NCBI GenBank assembly: GCA_027448945.1
Contig: DAIDMQ010000039.1
Location: 1 to 64,000, forward strand
From: Gallionellaceae bacterium
Lineage (GTDB): Bacteria > Pseudomonadota > Gammaproteobacteria > Burkholderiales > Gallionellaceae
Length of the DNA stretch: 64,000 bases
Direction of reading: 5' to 3'
Position 1 is the stretch's first letter. Each line of letters opens with the position of its first letter. Made by a program: the position numbers and the translations under genes. The notes under the pieces were generated by a model. That model was not told the origin of the DNA, made no database searches, and saw only the letters and a list, made by a program, of their open reading frames with translations. This document shows, in pieces, positions 33,859-43,658 of this stretch.

Positions 33859-34614
33859 CTACGCAAAGACGGCTGATCTCTCTTTCCATCCAGGAAAATT
33901 CTGTTGCGCTTGAGCGCGTAACACTTCGCCCAAAACAATCAGCGCGGGCACACCCACATCCCCAGCCGCATCAGGCAGTTGAGCCAGCGTAGTGTGAGAT
34001 TTTTTCATATTGGGTAATGAGGCATTACTGATAATCGCCACCGGCGTATCGCCAGACAAGCCACGCTGCATCAAGGCTGCGGCAATCTCAGTTGATTGAT
34101 GAGAAGCCATGTATAACACCGCCGTGTCGGCGACCAACACGCTTTGCGCCCAATCACTCACGGCTTCATTTTCACCTACGCGCGGCGTGACGAATACGAC
34201 ATTGCGACTGAGACCGCGCTGAGTAAGTGACACACCCAACTCAGCCGCTGCCGCCAATGCCGACGTGATACCAGGGACGATTTCGTATGCGATACCTGCT
34301 GCTTGCAAGGCGGCGATCTCCTCTTGTGCGCGACCGAATATCATCGGGTCGCCACCCTTCAGACGCACGACTAACTCATAATGTTGAGCCGCCTCAACCA
34401 GACTGCGATTGATAAAGCGTTGATCCGTAGAAACTTCTTTGCAGCGCTTGCCCACCGCGATCATCCGCGCCGCTGGATGTGTCATCGCCAATAATTCAGG
34501 CTGCACCAACGCGTCATACAAAACGACATCTGCCTGCTCTAATAATCTCGCACCGCGCAAGGTAATCAAGTCGGCCGCTCCGGGGCCCGCACCAATCAAA
34601 TACACTTTACCCAT
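33859..34614 (-). CDS. cobA: Uroporphyrinogen-III C-methyltransferase
   Basis: This SAM-dependent enzyme makes precorrin-2, the branch point to siroheme and cobalamin. The 251-residue protein has the N-terminal VYLIGAGPGAADLITLRGARLL motif, RLKGGDPMIFGR, and PGITSALAAAAELGVSLTQRG, all typical. It is the single-domain form without the dehydrogenase/ferrochelatase of CysG, so another enzyme must finish siroheme. Siroheme is needed by NirB in the same block. Confidence 0.94.
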   Translation of the reverse strand: MGKVYLIGAGPGAADLITLRGARLLEQADVVLYDALVQPELLAMTHPAARMIAVGKRCKEVSTDQRFINRSLVEAAQHYELVVRLKGGDPMIFGRAQEEIAALQAAGIAYEIVPGITSALAAAAELGVSLTQRGLSRNVVFVTPRVGENEAVSDWAQSVLVADTAVLYMASHQSTEIAAALMQRGLSGDTPVAIISNASLPNMKKSHTTLAQLPDAAGDVGVPALIVLGEVLRAQAQQNFPGWKERSAVFA

Positions 34615-34983
34615 TATTGTTTACCCAAGTTTTTTAGGTTCGCTTTATCCACAGGCCAGATAAGCAATATTTATGCCTAAGCAATACAAGCAAGAAATAT
34701 ATTCAACTAAGCACGGAGGAATTGCGGAACTTAAAAGATGGGGGGGTAGGATATTCGGAAATCGTTACTAAAAATGTAGGCATTCCAAGATAGTACGCAC
34801 AACTACCTTCTGACTGCTGTTGGGACAAGCGTGTCGGTTGCCCGCTTAAAATCCCAAATCTTGCAGGCAACACCACTCTGAACTTGTCATTCAAAATAGC
34901 AGCCTCAAACGGCTGCTTTGGTCGATTCAGCAATGCGCACGTAACTGAACTTTCAACACTCGTAGCAGTTTAACCAGGCAGCC
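34615..34983. other. Intergenic region without a confident gene
   Basis: About 370 bp between cobA and the terminator after ychF. A 76-codon minus-strand frame (34703-34933) has no recognisable domain and an unusual composition; I do not call it. A second hairpin at 34898-34917 (AGCAGCC/GGCTGCT with a 6-base loop, then ATTTTG on the minus strand) may be an additional terminator. A run of seven G occurs near 34740. Confidence 0.4.
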
Positions 34984-35021
34984 AACAAAAAAGGAATGTG
35001 CGTACACATTCCTTTTTTGTT
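34984..35021. terminator. Strong bidirectional terminator after ychF
   Basis: A perfect 17-bp inverted repeat, AACAAAAAAGGAATGTG and its complement, around a 4-base loop. Both strands give a stem ended by T runs. It lies 40 bp beyond the ychF stop. Confidence 0.9.
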
Positions 35022-35061
35022 GCTCGCTTAAAACATAGCGAGCGATTGCTAATGCTTTTGC

Positions 35062-36153
35062 TTAGACGTTGAACAAGAAGTTTAGAACATCGCCGTCTTG
35101 CACTACATACTCTTTACCCTCTACGCGCAGTTTGCCTTTTTCCTTGACACCCGCTTCGCCACCACAAGCGATGAAATCTTCATAGGCAATAGTCTGAGCA
35201 CGGATGAAGCCGCGTTCGAAGTCGGTGTGAATGACACCCGCCGCTTGGGGAGCGGTATCACCCTTATGGATAGTCCAAGCACGCACTTCTTTTACGCCTG
35301 CTGTGAAATACGTTTGCAGACCTAGTAACTCATAACCGGTACGGATGAGGCGATTCAGACCGGGTTCTTCCAAGCCCATCTCAGACAGGAAATCCATCTT
35401 GTCGGCATCGTCCAGATCGGCCAATTCAGCTTCGATCTTGGCGCAGAGGGCAACAACAGGGGCGCCTTCTTTGGCCGCGTGTTCTCGCAAGCGATCCAGA
35501 TGCGGATTGTTCTCGAAGCCATCTTCCAAGACATTACCTACATACATTGCGGGCTTAATGGTGAGCATACACAAGGGCTTGAGCGCGAGCTTCTCTTCTT
35601 CGCTGAAGTTCATCGTGCGTGCAGGTTTGCCCTCATTCAGATGGGGTAGCAGCTTTTCTAAGATAACGACCAGCTTCTGAGCATCCTTATCACCGGAGCG
35701 CGCCTTTTTAGTGTCGCGATGCAAAGTACGCTCAACCACTGCCATATCGGCCAGTGCCAATTCGGTCAAGATGACTTCGATGTCGGACAATGGATCAACT
35801 TTGCCCGCAACGTGGATCACGTTTTCATCATCGAAGCAGCGCACCACGTTGACGATAGCATCGGTCTCACGGATGTTGGCGAGGAACTGGTTACCCAAAC
35901 CCTCACCTTTGGAAGCGCCCGCCACCAGACCCGCGATATCAACGAACTCAACGATGGCCGGTTGCATGCGTTGCGGCTTAACGATTTTCGCCAGCTCCGC
36001 CATACGCACGTCTGGCACTTCCACGATGCCTGTGTTCGGCTCTATGGTGCAGAAGGGATAATTTTCCGCCGCGATACCCGCCTTGGTCAGTGCATTAAAT
36101 AAAGTGGATTTGCCTACGTTAGGCAGACCGACGATGCCGCATTTCAAACTCAT
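35062..36153 (-). CDS. ychF: Redox-regulated ATPase YchF
   Basis: YchF is an Obg-family P-loop NTPase that prefers ATP and is linked to ribosomes and oxidative-stress response. The 363-residue protein has the G1 motif GLPNVGKST at about 8-16, switch region [12 protein letters not shown]3 [20 protein letters not shown], and a C-terminal TGS-like domain ending VLNFLFNV. The coiled-coil insertion is in place. It follows pth by 9 bp, a common pairing. Confidence 0.96.
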   Translation of the reverse strand: MSLKCGIVGLPNVGKSTLFNALTKAGIAAENYPFCTIEPNTGIVEVPDVRMAELAKIVKPQRMQPAIVEFVDIAGLVAGASKGEGLGNQFLANIRETDAIVNVVRCFDDENVIHVAGKVDPLSDIEVILTELALADMAVVERTLHRDTKKARSGDKDAQKLVVILEKLLPHLNEGKPARTMNFSEEEKLALKPLCMLTIKPAMYVGNVLEDGFENNPHLDRLREHAAKEGAPVVALCAKIEAELADLDDADKMDFLSEMGLEEPGLNRLIRTGYELLGLQTYFTAGVKEVRAWTIHKGDTAPQAAGVIHTDFERGFIRAQTIAYEDFIACGGEAGVKEKGKLRVEGKEYVVQDGDVLNFLFNV

Positions 36154-36162
36154 GTGTTTCTC

Positions 36163-36738
36163 CTAATTGCTATGCAGCTTCAACATCGCCGCTTCCATTT
36201 TGCCTTCAATAATAAGGTCCGCGATGTGCTGTGACTTGTCCATCGCCGTATCGATCAACTCACGCTCTTCGCGGCGCGGATCGTTCAGCACATAATTGCT
36301 CACTTCACTGCGCTCACCAGGATGGCCTATGCCTACTCGCAAGCGCCAGAAATCTTTGGTGCCCAGATGCGCGATGATGTCCTTCAAACCATTGTGACCA
36401 CCGTGACCGCCGCCAGTCTTGAGCTTGGCTGTACCGGGGGGCAGATCAAGTTCGTCATGCACCACCAATATCTCGGCAGGCGTGATCTTGTAAAACTGCG
36501 CCAAAGCCCCAACTGCGCGACCACTCACATTCATGAATGTCTGCGGCTTGAGCAGCCACAATTCATGACCGTGCAGATTGCCGCGTGCGGTCAGGCCGTG
36601 GAACTTCGCTTCACTATTGAAGTTCAATTTATGGTGACGCGCCAGCTCATCCACCCACCAGAAACCAACGTTATGGCGGGTATCTTCGTATTCGCGTCCT
36701 GGATTGCCCAGACCCACTATCAATCGTATCGCTGTCAT
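36163..36738 (-). CDS. pth: Peptidyl-tRNA hydrolase
   Basis: Pth releases peptides from prematurely dropped peptidyl-tRNA. The 191-residue protein begins with [25 protein letters not shown], which contains the catalytic histidine (H22). It has [13 protein letters not shown] and [25 protein letters not shown]. It lies between rplY and ychF; a terminator at 36755-36785 precedes it, so part of its expression may come from an internal promoter. Confidence 0.97.
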   Translation of the reverse strand: MTAIRLIVGLGNPGREYEDTRHNVGFWWVDELARHHKLNFNSEAKFHGLTARGNLHGHELWLLKPQTFMNVSGRAVGALAQFYKITPAEILVVHDELDLPPGTAKLKTGGGHGGHNGLKDIIAHLGTKDFWRLRVGIGHPGERSEVSNYVLNDPRREERELIDTAMDKSQHIADLIIEGKMEAAMLKLHSN

Positions 36739-36754
36739 AGCTTATAAATGCAAA

Positions 36755-36785
36755 AGCCCGCCATGCTGATATGCACTGGCGGGCT
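36755..36785 (-). terminator. Terminator between rplY and pth
   Basis: On the minus strand AGCCCGCCA pairs with TGGCGGGCT around a 13-base loop, followed by TTTGC. It starts 15 bases after the rplY stop and would reduce read-through into pth. Confidence 0.75.
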
Positions 36786-36800
36786 CTTATTTTTTACCGA

Positions 36801-37439
36801 TTACTTCTTGGCAGCAGGTGCAGCTGCAGGTGCGGCGGCAGCAGGCGCGGCTTCCGCATCGGCAACAGCTTCAACTACGCCGCGTGGCACTTGAACCACG
36901 GCAACCGCGTCAGATGCATGGTGATGACCAGCGATCTCAACACCTGCTGGCAACTTGACGTCAGCAACGTGAATAGTGTGTCCCAATGCCAAACCACCCA
37001 AATCGATTTCGATGAATGTAGGCAGATCCTTGGGCAAGCAAGCCACTTCCAGTTCGTTCAGCACGTGGCTGATCTTGCCGCCGGCTTTAACGCCAGGTGC
37101 CGAGTCTTGGTTCAGGAAGTGCAATGGCACCTTGATGTGCATCTTCTTCTTCATGTCCACACGCTGGAAATCCACGTGCATGACTTGTTGACGGAAAGGG
37201 TGCATTACGAAAGCGCGCAACATCACAGATTCTTTCTTGCCGGCCAAGTTCAGATCCAGCACGGATGCGTGGAATTCTTCCGAGCGCAACTTGTGGTAAA
37301 TCTCGTTGTGATCGATGTCGAGGGTAACTGCATCACCTAAGCCATACACCACACCTGGCACGCGGCCGGTGTGACGCAGACGGCGGCTCGCACCCGTACC
37401 TTGCGTATTACGAATTGTTGCATTGATCTCGATAGTCAT
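36801..37439 (-). CDS. rplY: 50S ribosomal protein bL25, long CTC-type
   Basis: bL25 binds 5S rRNA. This 212-residue version has the N-terminal L25 domain (about 1-95, with GTGASRRLRHTGRVPGVVYG), the extra C-terminal beta domain of the CTC form (about 96-185), and an Ala/Pro/Lys tail. The tail is low-complexity. It lies between prs and pth, the usual betaproteobacterial order. Confidence 0.95.
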   Translation of the reverse strand: MTIEINATIRNTQGTGASRRLRHTGRVPGVVYGLGDAVTLDIDHNEIYHKLRSEEFHASVLDLNLAGKKESVMLRAFVMHPFRQQVMHVDFQRVDMKKKMHIKVPLHFLNQDSAPGVKAGGKISHVLNELEVACLPKDLPTFIEIDLGGLALGHTIHVADVKLPAGVEIAGHHHASDAVAVVQVPRGVVEAVADAEAAPAAAAPAAAPAAKK

Positions 37440-37486
37440 TTACTTCTCCAAAAACAGTACCGTCCGCGACCAGACGATACAAAAAT

Positions 37487-37509
37487 GCGGCGACCAAAAC
37501 GGTCGCCGC
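37487..37509 (-). terminator. Terminator after prs
   Basis: Minus-strand stem GCGGCGACC/GGTCGCCGC with a 5-base loop, followed by ATTTTTG. It lies 8 bases after the prs stop and before rplY. Confidence 0.8.
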
Positions 37510-37516
37510 GAAAACT

Positions 37517-38467
37517 TTACTCGGCAAACAGGGAACTAACCGACTCTTCGCTATTGATACGGCGTATGGTCTCGGCCAACAATTCCGCCGTACTCAACTG
37601 GCGTATCTTTTTGCAGTTACGCGAGGCTTCGCTCAATGGAATGGTGTCGGTAACAACCAATTCATCCAGCGCAGATTTTTCGATGCGCTCGATTGCTGGC
37701 CCGGACAACACCGGGTGCGTACAGTACGCCAATACACGCGAAGCACCGCGCTCTTTCAGCGCATTCGCCGCTTCACACAGCGTGTTTGCAGTATCGACCA
37801 TATCATCCATGATGATGCAGGTACGACCCACCACATCACCGATGATATTCATTACCTTGGCCACATTAGGCTTGGGACGGCGTTTATCTATAATCGCCAA
37901 ATCCGCTTCCAACTGCTTGGCCAGCGCGCGTGCGCGTACCACGCCACCCACGTCCGGAGACACCACAATCAGATTGGGATAGTTATTTTTCCACACATCC
38001 GACAACAGAATCGGACTGGCGTAAATATTGTCCACCGGAATATCAAAGAAACCTTGAATCTGATCCGAATGCAGGTCCATGGTCAACAAACGGTTCACAC
38101 CCGCGCCTGTCAACATATCTGCGACCACCTTGGCGGTGATGGCGACACGTGCAGAACGCGGGCGTCTATCTTGACGGGCGTAGCCGAAATACGGCATCGC
38201 AGCAGTAATACGGCCTGCGGAAGCGCGCTTAAGCGCGTCCACCATGACCATTACTTCCATCAGCGAATCATTTGTAGGAGCGCAAGTCGATTGCAGCACG
38301 AACACGTCTTTACCGCGCACGTTCTCCAACAGCTCGACCATTACTTCACCATCGGAGAAGCGGCCCACGCTAGCACGACCCAGAGGGATATGTAGATGCT
38401 GCGTGACTGCTTCAGCGAGCTTAGGATTGGCATTACCGGTGAATACCATCAAGCTGTCGTTGGACAC
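37517..38467 (-). CDS. prs: Ribose-phosphate pyrophosphokinase
   Basis: Prs makes PRPP from ribose 5-phosphate and ATP for nucleotide, histidine and NAD synthesis. The 316-residue protein has [20 protein letters not shown], the ATP loop [19 protein letters not shown], and the PRPP-binding [18 protein letters not shown]. The start is GTG at 38467, with GGGAG 5-6 bases upstream. tRNA-Gln and ispE lie upstream on the same strand. Confidence 0.97.
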   Translation of the reverse strand: MSNDSLMVFTGNANPKLAEAVTQHLHIPLGRASVGRFSDGEVMVELLENVRGKDVFVLQSTCAPTNDSLMEVMVMVDALKRASAGRITAAMPYFGYARQDRRPRSARVAITAKVVADMLTGAGVNRLLTMDLHSDQIQGFFDIPVDNIYASPILLSDVWKNNYPNLIVVSPDVGGVVRARALAKQLEADLAIIDKRRPKPNVAKVMNIIGDVVGRTCIIMDDMVDTANTLCEAANALKERGASRVLAYCTHPVLSGPAIERIEKSALDELVVTDTIPLSEASRNCKKIRQLSTAELLAETIRRINSEESVSSLFAE

Positions 38468-38583
38468 GTGCGCTCCCTTTTATCAAAACATTTAGGGCAC
38501 ACGCCCAAGAATCGAACTGTGACTCGCTCGCTATCGCAAGACCTGTGTCCACTGTAGTGAACGAGCCGCAGCTTTACTGCATT

Positions 38584-38658
38584 TGGCTGAGGAGGTAGGG
38601 ATCGAACCTACGAATGCCGGAATCAAAATCCGGTGCCTTACCACTTGGCGACTCCCCA
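38584..38658 (-). tRNA. tRNA-Gln (anticodon TTG)
   Basis: A 75-base cloverleaf on the minus strand with encoded CCA. The acceptor stem is TGGGGAG with CTCCTCA (one G-U pair), the anticodon stem is CCGGA/TCCGG with loop TTTTGAT and anticodon TTG, and the T-arm contains GGTTCGATCC. It lies 10 bp after ispE and before prs, so it is probably cut from a longer transcript. Confidence 0.97.
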
Positions 38659-38668
38659 ATAAACTTCT

Positions 38669-39547
38669 TCACACCCAATCATGCAACGGATGCTTTATTA
38701 AACCTTGCGTGACCACACCACGCATTTGATGCGCTTGCTGCAACGCGCTCAATGCGTCTTGTGCGGCCTCCCGAGTTGCAAACTCGGCAAACACACATGC
38801 CCCGGATCCTGTCATCATCGCAGCGCCATATAGACCTAGCAGTTCGATGTGACGCGCAACTTCGGGGTATAACTTGCACACCACCGCTTGCAGATCATTT
38901 CGCAGTTGCAATCCCGACATTTCAGCCCCGTGTTTCGTCTGCCATATCGAGAGGGCGCGCATTGTGATTGAAACCGAATCCCGTGTCAATTCACTATGCG
39001 TAAAAATTTTTGCGGTCGGTACATGCACAGGAGGGAATAGCACGACATACCAAGTCGCGGGGATAGGAAATGGCTGCAATTGTTCGCCCACACCCTCAGC
39101 AAATGCACTCTGGCCGAACACGAACACCGGCACGTCAGCACCCAAGCTCAGCCCAAGCTGCATCAGTCGTTCACGCCCTATACCCAAACCCCATAATTTA
39201 TTCAGAGCCAACAAAGTGGTCGCCGCATCCGAGCTGCCACCGCCCAAGCCGCCCCCCATGGGGATGCGCTTCTCTAAACCGATGTCCACACCCAGTTGGC
39301 AGCCCGTCTCCTGTTGCAACAGCCGCGCAGCACGCACACACAAGTCTTGCTCGACCGCCACACCCTCGATGTTATTGGTGCGGCGCACTACACCGTCGCC
39401 ACGCAGATCGAAGTGCAGCGTGTCATGCAGGTCTATAAAACGGAACAAGGTCTGCAGCAGATGGTAGCCATCGGCACGACGGCCGGTGACATGCAGGAAC
39501 AGATTCAATTTGGCGGGCGCGGGGCAACTCAGGCGTGTAGGCTTCAT
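38669..39547 (-). CDS. ispE: 4-diphosphocytidyl-2-C-methyl-D-erythritol kinase IspE
   Basis: IspE phosphorylates CDP-methylerythritol in the non-mevalonate isoprenoid pathway. The 292-residue GHMP kinase has CPAPAKLNLFLHVTGRRADGYH at the N-terminus and the ATP-binding KRIPMGGGLGGGSSDAATTL. The C-terminal GHMP motif is MMTGSGACVFAEF. The start overlaps the lolB stop as ATGA; an ATG four codons earlier is less likely. Confidence 0.96.
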   Translation of the reverse strand: MKPTRLSCPAPAKLNLFLHVTGRRADGYHLLQTLFRFIDLHDTLHFDLRGDGVVRRTNNIEGVAVEQDLCVRAARLLQQETGCQLGVDIGLEKRIPMGGGLGGGSSDAATTLLALNKLWGLGIGRERLMQLGLSLGADVPVFVFGQSAFAEGVGEQLQPFPIPATWYVVLFPPVHVPTAKIFTHSELTRDSVSITMRALSIWQTKHGAEMSGLQLRNDLQAVVCKLYPEVARHIELLGLYGAAMMTGSGACVFAEFATREAAQDALSALQQAHQMRGVVTQGLIKHPLHDWV

Positions 39548-40101
39548 GGCCACTCCCATTCGTCTATCAATAATTGCACTTGGATGTCTGCTCGGCTGAG
39601 CGTAATACGTGCGGGTAAGCTATGTGCACTATCATCCACATAGCGTGTGTAGCGCACTTCCCAGCCGGCTTGGTGCATCACATGGATACGACCCAGTTCA
39701 TCAAGCTCGATCTCTAGCGGAAGACTGGCATCTGCCCGGCCCAACAACCAGTGATGCAACACCTGCAAGGGCAAGCCCCAGCCCAGCACCTGCTGCATCA
39801 GCGATTCAACATCAGCAGCCTCGTAGCGCTTGCCATTTTGCTCCAGACTCGCGACATGATCATCGCTGACGATGCGCGCACCGGTGATGCCCAGCGGGCC
39901 CTGTAACAGCAACTCGTCGTGCATACCCGAATGCTGCCAGCGCAAGCCGCCGTTATGTCTTTGAGACAGATGTTTCACCGCCAAACGCCCGTTAATATTG
40001 AAGGCCGCAGTCTCGCGGTCGGTGACTTTGACAGGCTGCACATTAGGCACGGAGGCACACGCACTCAATACCAGCAGCAACAGGTAAGGCCGAATACGCA
40101 T
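39544..40101 (-). CDS. lolB: Outer-membrane lipoprotein insertion factor LolB
   Basis: LolB receives lipoproteins from LolA and inserts them into the outer membrane. The 185-residue precursor has lipobox VLSAC with C15, the FNINGRLAVKHLSQRHNGGLRWQH block, LLQGPLGITGARI, and a C-terminal beta-rich part ending RITLSRADIQVQLLIDEWEWP. It lies 3 bp after the TPR lipoprotein gene and overlaps ispE by 4 bp. Confidence 0.92.
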   Translation of the reverse strand: MRIRPYLLLLVLSACASVPNVQPVKVTDRETAAFNINGRLAVKHLSQRHNGGLRWQHSGMHDELLLQGPLGITGARIVSDDHVASLEQNGKRYEAADVESLMQQVLGWGLPLQVLHHWLLGRADASLPLEIELDELGRIHVMHQAGWEVRYTRYVDDSAHSLPARITLSRADIQVQLLIDEWEWP

Positions 40102-40104
40102 AAC

Positions 40105-41880
40105 TCAGGGGATATATCGCTTGATGACAGACTGTAGTAACTCGCTATCGGGATGGGCTTTAAGACTATCGCCCCAAACGCGCTTGGCTTCATCCTTATC
40201 GCCACGCACCCAAAGCACTTCACCCAGATGGGCCGCAATCTCCGGGTCCGGATTGCCCGCAAAAGCTTTGCGCAACATCTCTACGCTGAGATCCAACTTG
40301 CCGCTGCGATAATAGCCCCAACCCACGCTATCCATGATGGATGGATCATCGGGTGATAGTTGCAAAGCCTTCTCGACCAATTCCATCGCTTCCGGTATGC
40401 GCACATTCCGTTCCAACATGCTGTAACCCAAAGCGTTGTAAGCATTCCCGTCCTGGGGGCTGATCTGCATCAACTTGCGCAGCTCCTGCTCGGCGATGTC
40501 GTGCTTGCCGATCTTATCCGCCATCATCGCTGCCTCGTACAACAGCACAGTGTGATTGGGCGACTGCTGCAATGTCTTTTGCAACAAGTCATAAGCTTGT
40601 GAATATTGCTTCGCGTCGCGCAGCAATTGCGCCTCTATCAAGACCACTTGGATACGCTGCTCGGGATTGATGGGCTGGTAGTCATGCAATACCTGTCGCG
40701 CCGCTTCTAACTTGCCTTGCTTGCTTAACAGCACAGAGATACGCATCTGCGCGCCAAACAGATGCTCACCTGTTTTGACTTCACGATAATGCGCGAGCGC
40801 TTCATCATTCTGCTTCTTGGCCTCACTCAACTGACCAAGGTAGTAATGCACTCTGTCGGTATCTTTTTTATCCTTGCCCAATGCCAGCTTGAGCTGTGTC
40901 TCTGCACCTTGAAAATCCTTCATCTGCAAGGACAGCAGTGCGATAGCGAAAGCCAGATCGGGATTGTCCGGAGTGTGATCGGCGACATGCTGAAATTGTG
41001 TGCGCGCTTCGGGGAATTGCTGCTGTTCGACCAGTGCGCGTGCATATTGCAAACGTACATCATGGGCATCAGGATGTTGTGCCAGATAGTCTTTCAAGAC
41101 TTGCAAACCTTGTTGTGGTGCGGTCTTCTGCAGCAGATCAGCCTCTAATCCCGCAGCCACACTCCAGTCTGGACGCAGTTCGCGTGCTTGTTTCGCCTCA
41201 CCCAGCGCCAAGCTCGTGTCACCCGCCGCACGCGCCAACATCGCCACCGAAATGTGCGCTTCAGGCACTTTGGGGTAAGGTGCGCTCAGCTCTTGCATTA
41301 TCTTCAGCGCAGCCGGCTTATCGGGATAGCCGAGCAACATTTGCTGTATCTGAAAAAATGTTTGGCCGGCATTGGCTTCGTCTTCTTTGAGAATCTTTGC
41401 GAACTCCACCTGAGCTTCCTGCAACTTGCCACCGCGCATCAAAATGGATGCCAAGATACGCGTAGGCATCTGCGCTTCCGGTTCCAGCTCTTGCCAGAGT
41501 CTGAAAGCACGGGCGGATTTTTCCATATCGCCGGACTCGAAGGCGATCTGTGCCGCACGCTTGGCCAAGCGCGGATCTCGCGTTTCCTCCGCCAACTCCA
41601 GACTACCGTTCACCGCAAGCGCGGTGTATCCGCGCTGATTGGCGACCTCTGTGAGCAAATATTCATACAACCAGGCACTGGTCAGCTCCTGCTTGGGCAA
41701 GTTAGCCCTGGACTCATCTTCCTTCTCGGCGACCGGCGTGCTTTCGTCGTCGTGTTGCGCCTCATTCTCGGCGACCACGGGAGCGCTGTCGACAGCCGCA
41801 CGTTGTGGCGCTTGGGCGCAGGCAGTTAACAGTAGACTGGTAACGATCAAAGTGACTTTGAAATATTTGCTGGGGCTCAT
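40105..41880 (-). CDS. TPR-repeat lipoprotein upstream of lolB
   Basis: A 591-residue lipoprotein precursor with lipobox LLTAC (C21), an acidic linker at about 35-60, and then at least ten tetratricopeptide-type helical repeats. Recurring motifs include AYNALGYSMLERN, PEAMELVEKALQLSPDDPSIMDSVGWGYYRSG and EIAAHLGEVLW. Genes of this type are regularly found before lolB-ispE in betaproteobacteria. It is probably a periplasmic or outer-membrane scaffold; no enzymatic domain is seen. Confidence 0.88.
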   Translation of the reverse strand: MSPSKYFKVTLIVTSLLLTACAQAPQRAAVDSAPVVAENEAQHDDESTPVAEKEDESRANLPKQELTSAWLYEYLLTEVANQRGYTALAVNGSLELAEETRDPRLAKRAAQIAFESGDMEKSARAFRLWQELEPEAQMPTRILASILMRGGKLQEAQVEFAKILKEDEANAGQTFFQIQQMLLGYPDKPAALKIMQELSAPYPKVPEAHISVAMLARAAGDTSLALGEAKQARELRPDWSVAAGLEADLLQKTAPQQGLQVLKDYLAQHPDAHDVRLQYARALVEQQQFPEARTQFQHVADHTPDNPDLAFAIALLSLQMKDFQGAETQLKLALGKDKKDTDRVHYYLGQLSEAKKQNDEALAHYREVKTGEHLFGAQMRISVLLSKQGKLEAARQVLHDYQPINPEQRIQVVLIEAQLLRDAKQYSQAYDLLQKTLQQSPNHTVLLYEAAMMADKIGKHDIAEQELRKLMQISPQDGNAYNALGYSMLERNVRIPEAMELVEKALQLSPDDPSIMDSVGWGYYRSGKLDLSVEMLRKAFAGNPDPEIAAHLGEVLWVRGDKDEAKRVWGDSLKAHPDSELLQSVIKRYIP

Positions 41881-41900
41881 AAACCTTAGGAAGTTTGATT

Positions 41901-41929
41901 TTGATGCGGGTGCTCATATTAGGTTATAT
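41901..41929 (+). promoter_or_regulatory. Sigma-70 promoter for the Gld-type ABC genes
   Basis: TTGATG, 17 bases, TTATAT. The predicted start lies about 25 bases before the TTG initiation codon of the ATPase gene. It sits in the divergent gap with the TPR lipoprotein gene. Confidence 0.5.
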
Positions 41930-41961
41930 TTAGCGCTCTTCACAACCACGAGTCACACACT

Positions 41962-42915
41962 TTGCCTAACGCCACACCCGATATCACTCTCACAGCGCGC
42001 AAACTCAAGCGCAGTTTCGGCAATCAAACAGTCATACACGATGTCTCCCTGCAGTTGAAACGCGGCGAGGTATTGGGCCTGCTGGGTCATAACGGCGCGG
42101 GCAAAAGTACCACGATGCAGATGCTTACAGGCTGCATCACACCGGATAGCGGGACGATAGAAGTCTGCGGCATAGACCTGGTGAAACAGCCCACACTGGC
42201 CAAGGCTCACTTGGGTTATCTACCAGAAACCCCGCCGCTGTATCGCGAACTACGCGTAAACGACTACCTGATCTTTGCCGCACGCTTACGCGGCATGTCT
42301 GCCAAAGATGTGCCCGAGGCTTTGGCACTCACCATGCAACGCTGCGGACTGAACGACAAGCGCAATCAACTTATAGGCACCTTATCCAAGGGCTACCAAC
42401 AACGCGTAGGCATCGCCCAAGCCATCATCCATCAACCCGCAGTGGTTATCCTGGATGAACCCACGGTGGGCTTGGACCCAACCCAGATACGCGAGATACG
42501 CACCCTGATACGAGAGTTGGGCAACCAGCACAGCGTCATCCTCTCTACTCACCTGCTGGGTGAAGTGGAAAGCATTTGCGACCGCGTCGAAATCATGCAA
42601 CAAGGCAAACTCATCTATGGCGACACCAGTGCGCGCATGCAGCGCTATGGACAGGTCTCGGGCTTCACAATCAGCTTCCGCAATCCGCCCGCGTTGAGCA
42701 TATTGCAAGGGGTGAGCGGCGTGAGCCGAATCGAACAAGTGAATGCTAATCAGTTCCGCATCTTGCACAGCGCAGAACAAAACCCCAGCGCAGAGTTGCT
42801 CACGCTGGCAGCGCAATATGACTGGCAACTGGAGCAACTCACGCCGCTGCAAACCAGACTGGAAGATGTATTCGTGCAGATCACCGATGAACAGAACGCC
42901 GGAGTACAACCATGA
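41962..42915 (+). CDS. Gld-type ABC exporter ATPase (GldA-like)
   Basis: A 317-residue ABC ATPase with Walker A GHNGAGKST at 42-50, a Q-loop region at YLPETPPLYRELRVNDY, signature LSKGYQQRVGIAQAI and Walker B VVILDEPTVGLDP. The signature variant LSKGY and the C-terminal domain resemble the GldA/NatA class of ABC-2 exporters. The only in-frame start before the conserved region is TTG, without a clear ribosome binding site. It overlaps the permease gene by 4 bp. Confidence 0.88.
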   Translation: MPNATPDITLTARKLKRSFGNQTVIHDVSLQLKRGEVLGLLGHNGAGKSTTMQMLTGCITPDSGTIEVCGIDLVKQPTLAKAHLGYLPETPPLYRELRVNDYLIFAARLRGMSAKDVPEALALTMQRCGLNDKRNQLIGTLSKGYQQRVGIAQAIIHQPAVVILDEPTVGLDPTQIREIRTLIRELGNQHSVILSTHLLGEVESICDRVEIMQQGKLIYGDTSARMQRYGQVSGFTISFRNPPALSILQGVSGVSRIEQVNANQFRILHSAEQNPSAELLTLAAQYDWQLEQLTPLQTRLEDVFVQITDEQNAGVQP

Positions 42916-43655
42916 TACGTGTCATCGCACTGCGTGAATTCCGTTCCCTGCTTTCCATGCCCTCGACTTGGTTTGTCCTCGCCGCGATTCAATTCATCTT
43001 CGCCTGGTTTTTTCTCGCGCGTCTAGATGCGTTCCTTGAGATACAACCCCAACTCGCCCAAATCGCCAACGCGCCCGGTGTGACTGCCAGCATTGCCGCA
43101 CCCTTGTTCAATGTCATCGCACTGCTACTGATGATGCTGATCCCAATGTTCACCATGCGCTTGATTGCTGAAGAACGCCGCAACCAGACCTTGGCGCTGC
43201 TGCTGTCCTCACCCCTGTCGAGTGCGCAGATTGTGTTAGGCAAATTTTTGGGGCTGATGATGTTCCTCGCTCTGCTGATCGTGACGGCACCGCTGATGCT
43301 ATATACCTTGCAGTTGGGCACTCCGCTGGACCATGGTCTGCTATGGTCCAACGTGATTGGCTTGTTCATGCTCACTTGCTGCTATGCCTCCTTGGGTCTG
43401 TACATCTCATCGCTTACTGCACAGCCCATCATTGCCGCCATAGGTGCGCTGGCTGCGCTGCTCGGCCTGTGGCTGGCGGATATCAGCAGCAATAGTGCCG
43501 AGACTCCTTGGCATCAGTTCTCGCCTTTGTTCCATTTCCAAAATTTCAACTATGGTTTGATGGACAGCGGCGATGCCGCCTACTTCATCTTGTTCAGCAC
43601 GGTGTTCCTGTTGCTGACCATGAAGCGCCTGAACAACAACCGCATCTACGGATAA
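42912..43655 (+). CDS. ABC-2 type permease (GldF-like)
   Basis: A 247-residue inner-membrane protein with six hydrophobic segments and the ABC-2 motif region LIAEERRNQTLALLLSSPLSSAQIVLGKFLGLM at about 75-110. It starts in ATGA overlap with the ATPase gene and ends 3 bp before the GldG-like gene. The three genes should form one complex. The exported substrate is unknown. Confidence 0.88.
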   Translation: MIRVIALREFRSLLSMPSTWFVLAAIQFIFAWFFLARLDAFLEIQPQLAQIANAPGVTASIAAPLFNVIALLLMMLIPMFTMRLIAEERRNQTLALLLSSPLSSAQIVLGKFLGLMMFLALLIVTAPLMLYTLQLGTPLDHGLLWSNVIGLFMLTCCYASLGLYISSLTAQPIIAAIGALAALLGLWLADISSNSAETPWHQFSPLFHFQNFNYGLMDSGDAAYFILFSTVFLLLTMKRLNNNRIYG

Positions 43656-43658
43656 ACC

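Noticed and set aside
34703-34933. 76-codon minus-strand open frame between cobA and ychF
   Set aside because: No recognisable domain, no clear ribosome binding site, unusual composition, and it overlaps a hairpin; it looks like non-coding sequence or a remnant.
36801-36870. Ala-rich repeat in the rplY 3' end as a mobile or regulatory repeat
   Set aside because: It is in frame and encodes the ordinary Ala/Pro/Lys tail of CTC-type bL25.
38468-38583. Sequence resembling a tRNA T-loop (GTTCGATTC) beside prs
   Set aside because: The flanking bases do not form a T-stem or cloverleaf, so it is at most a degraded tRNA fragment.
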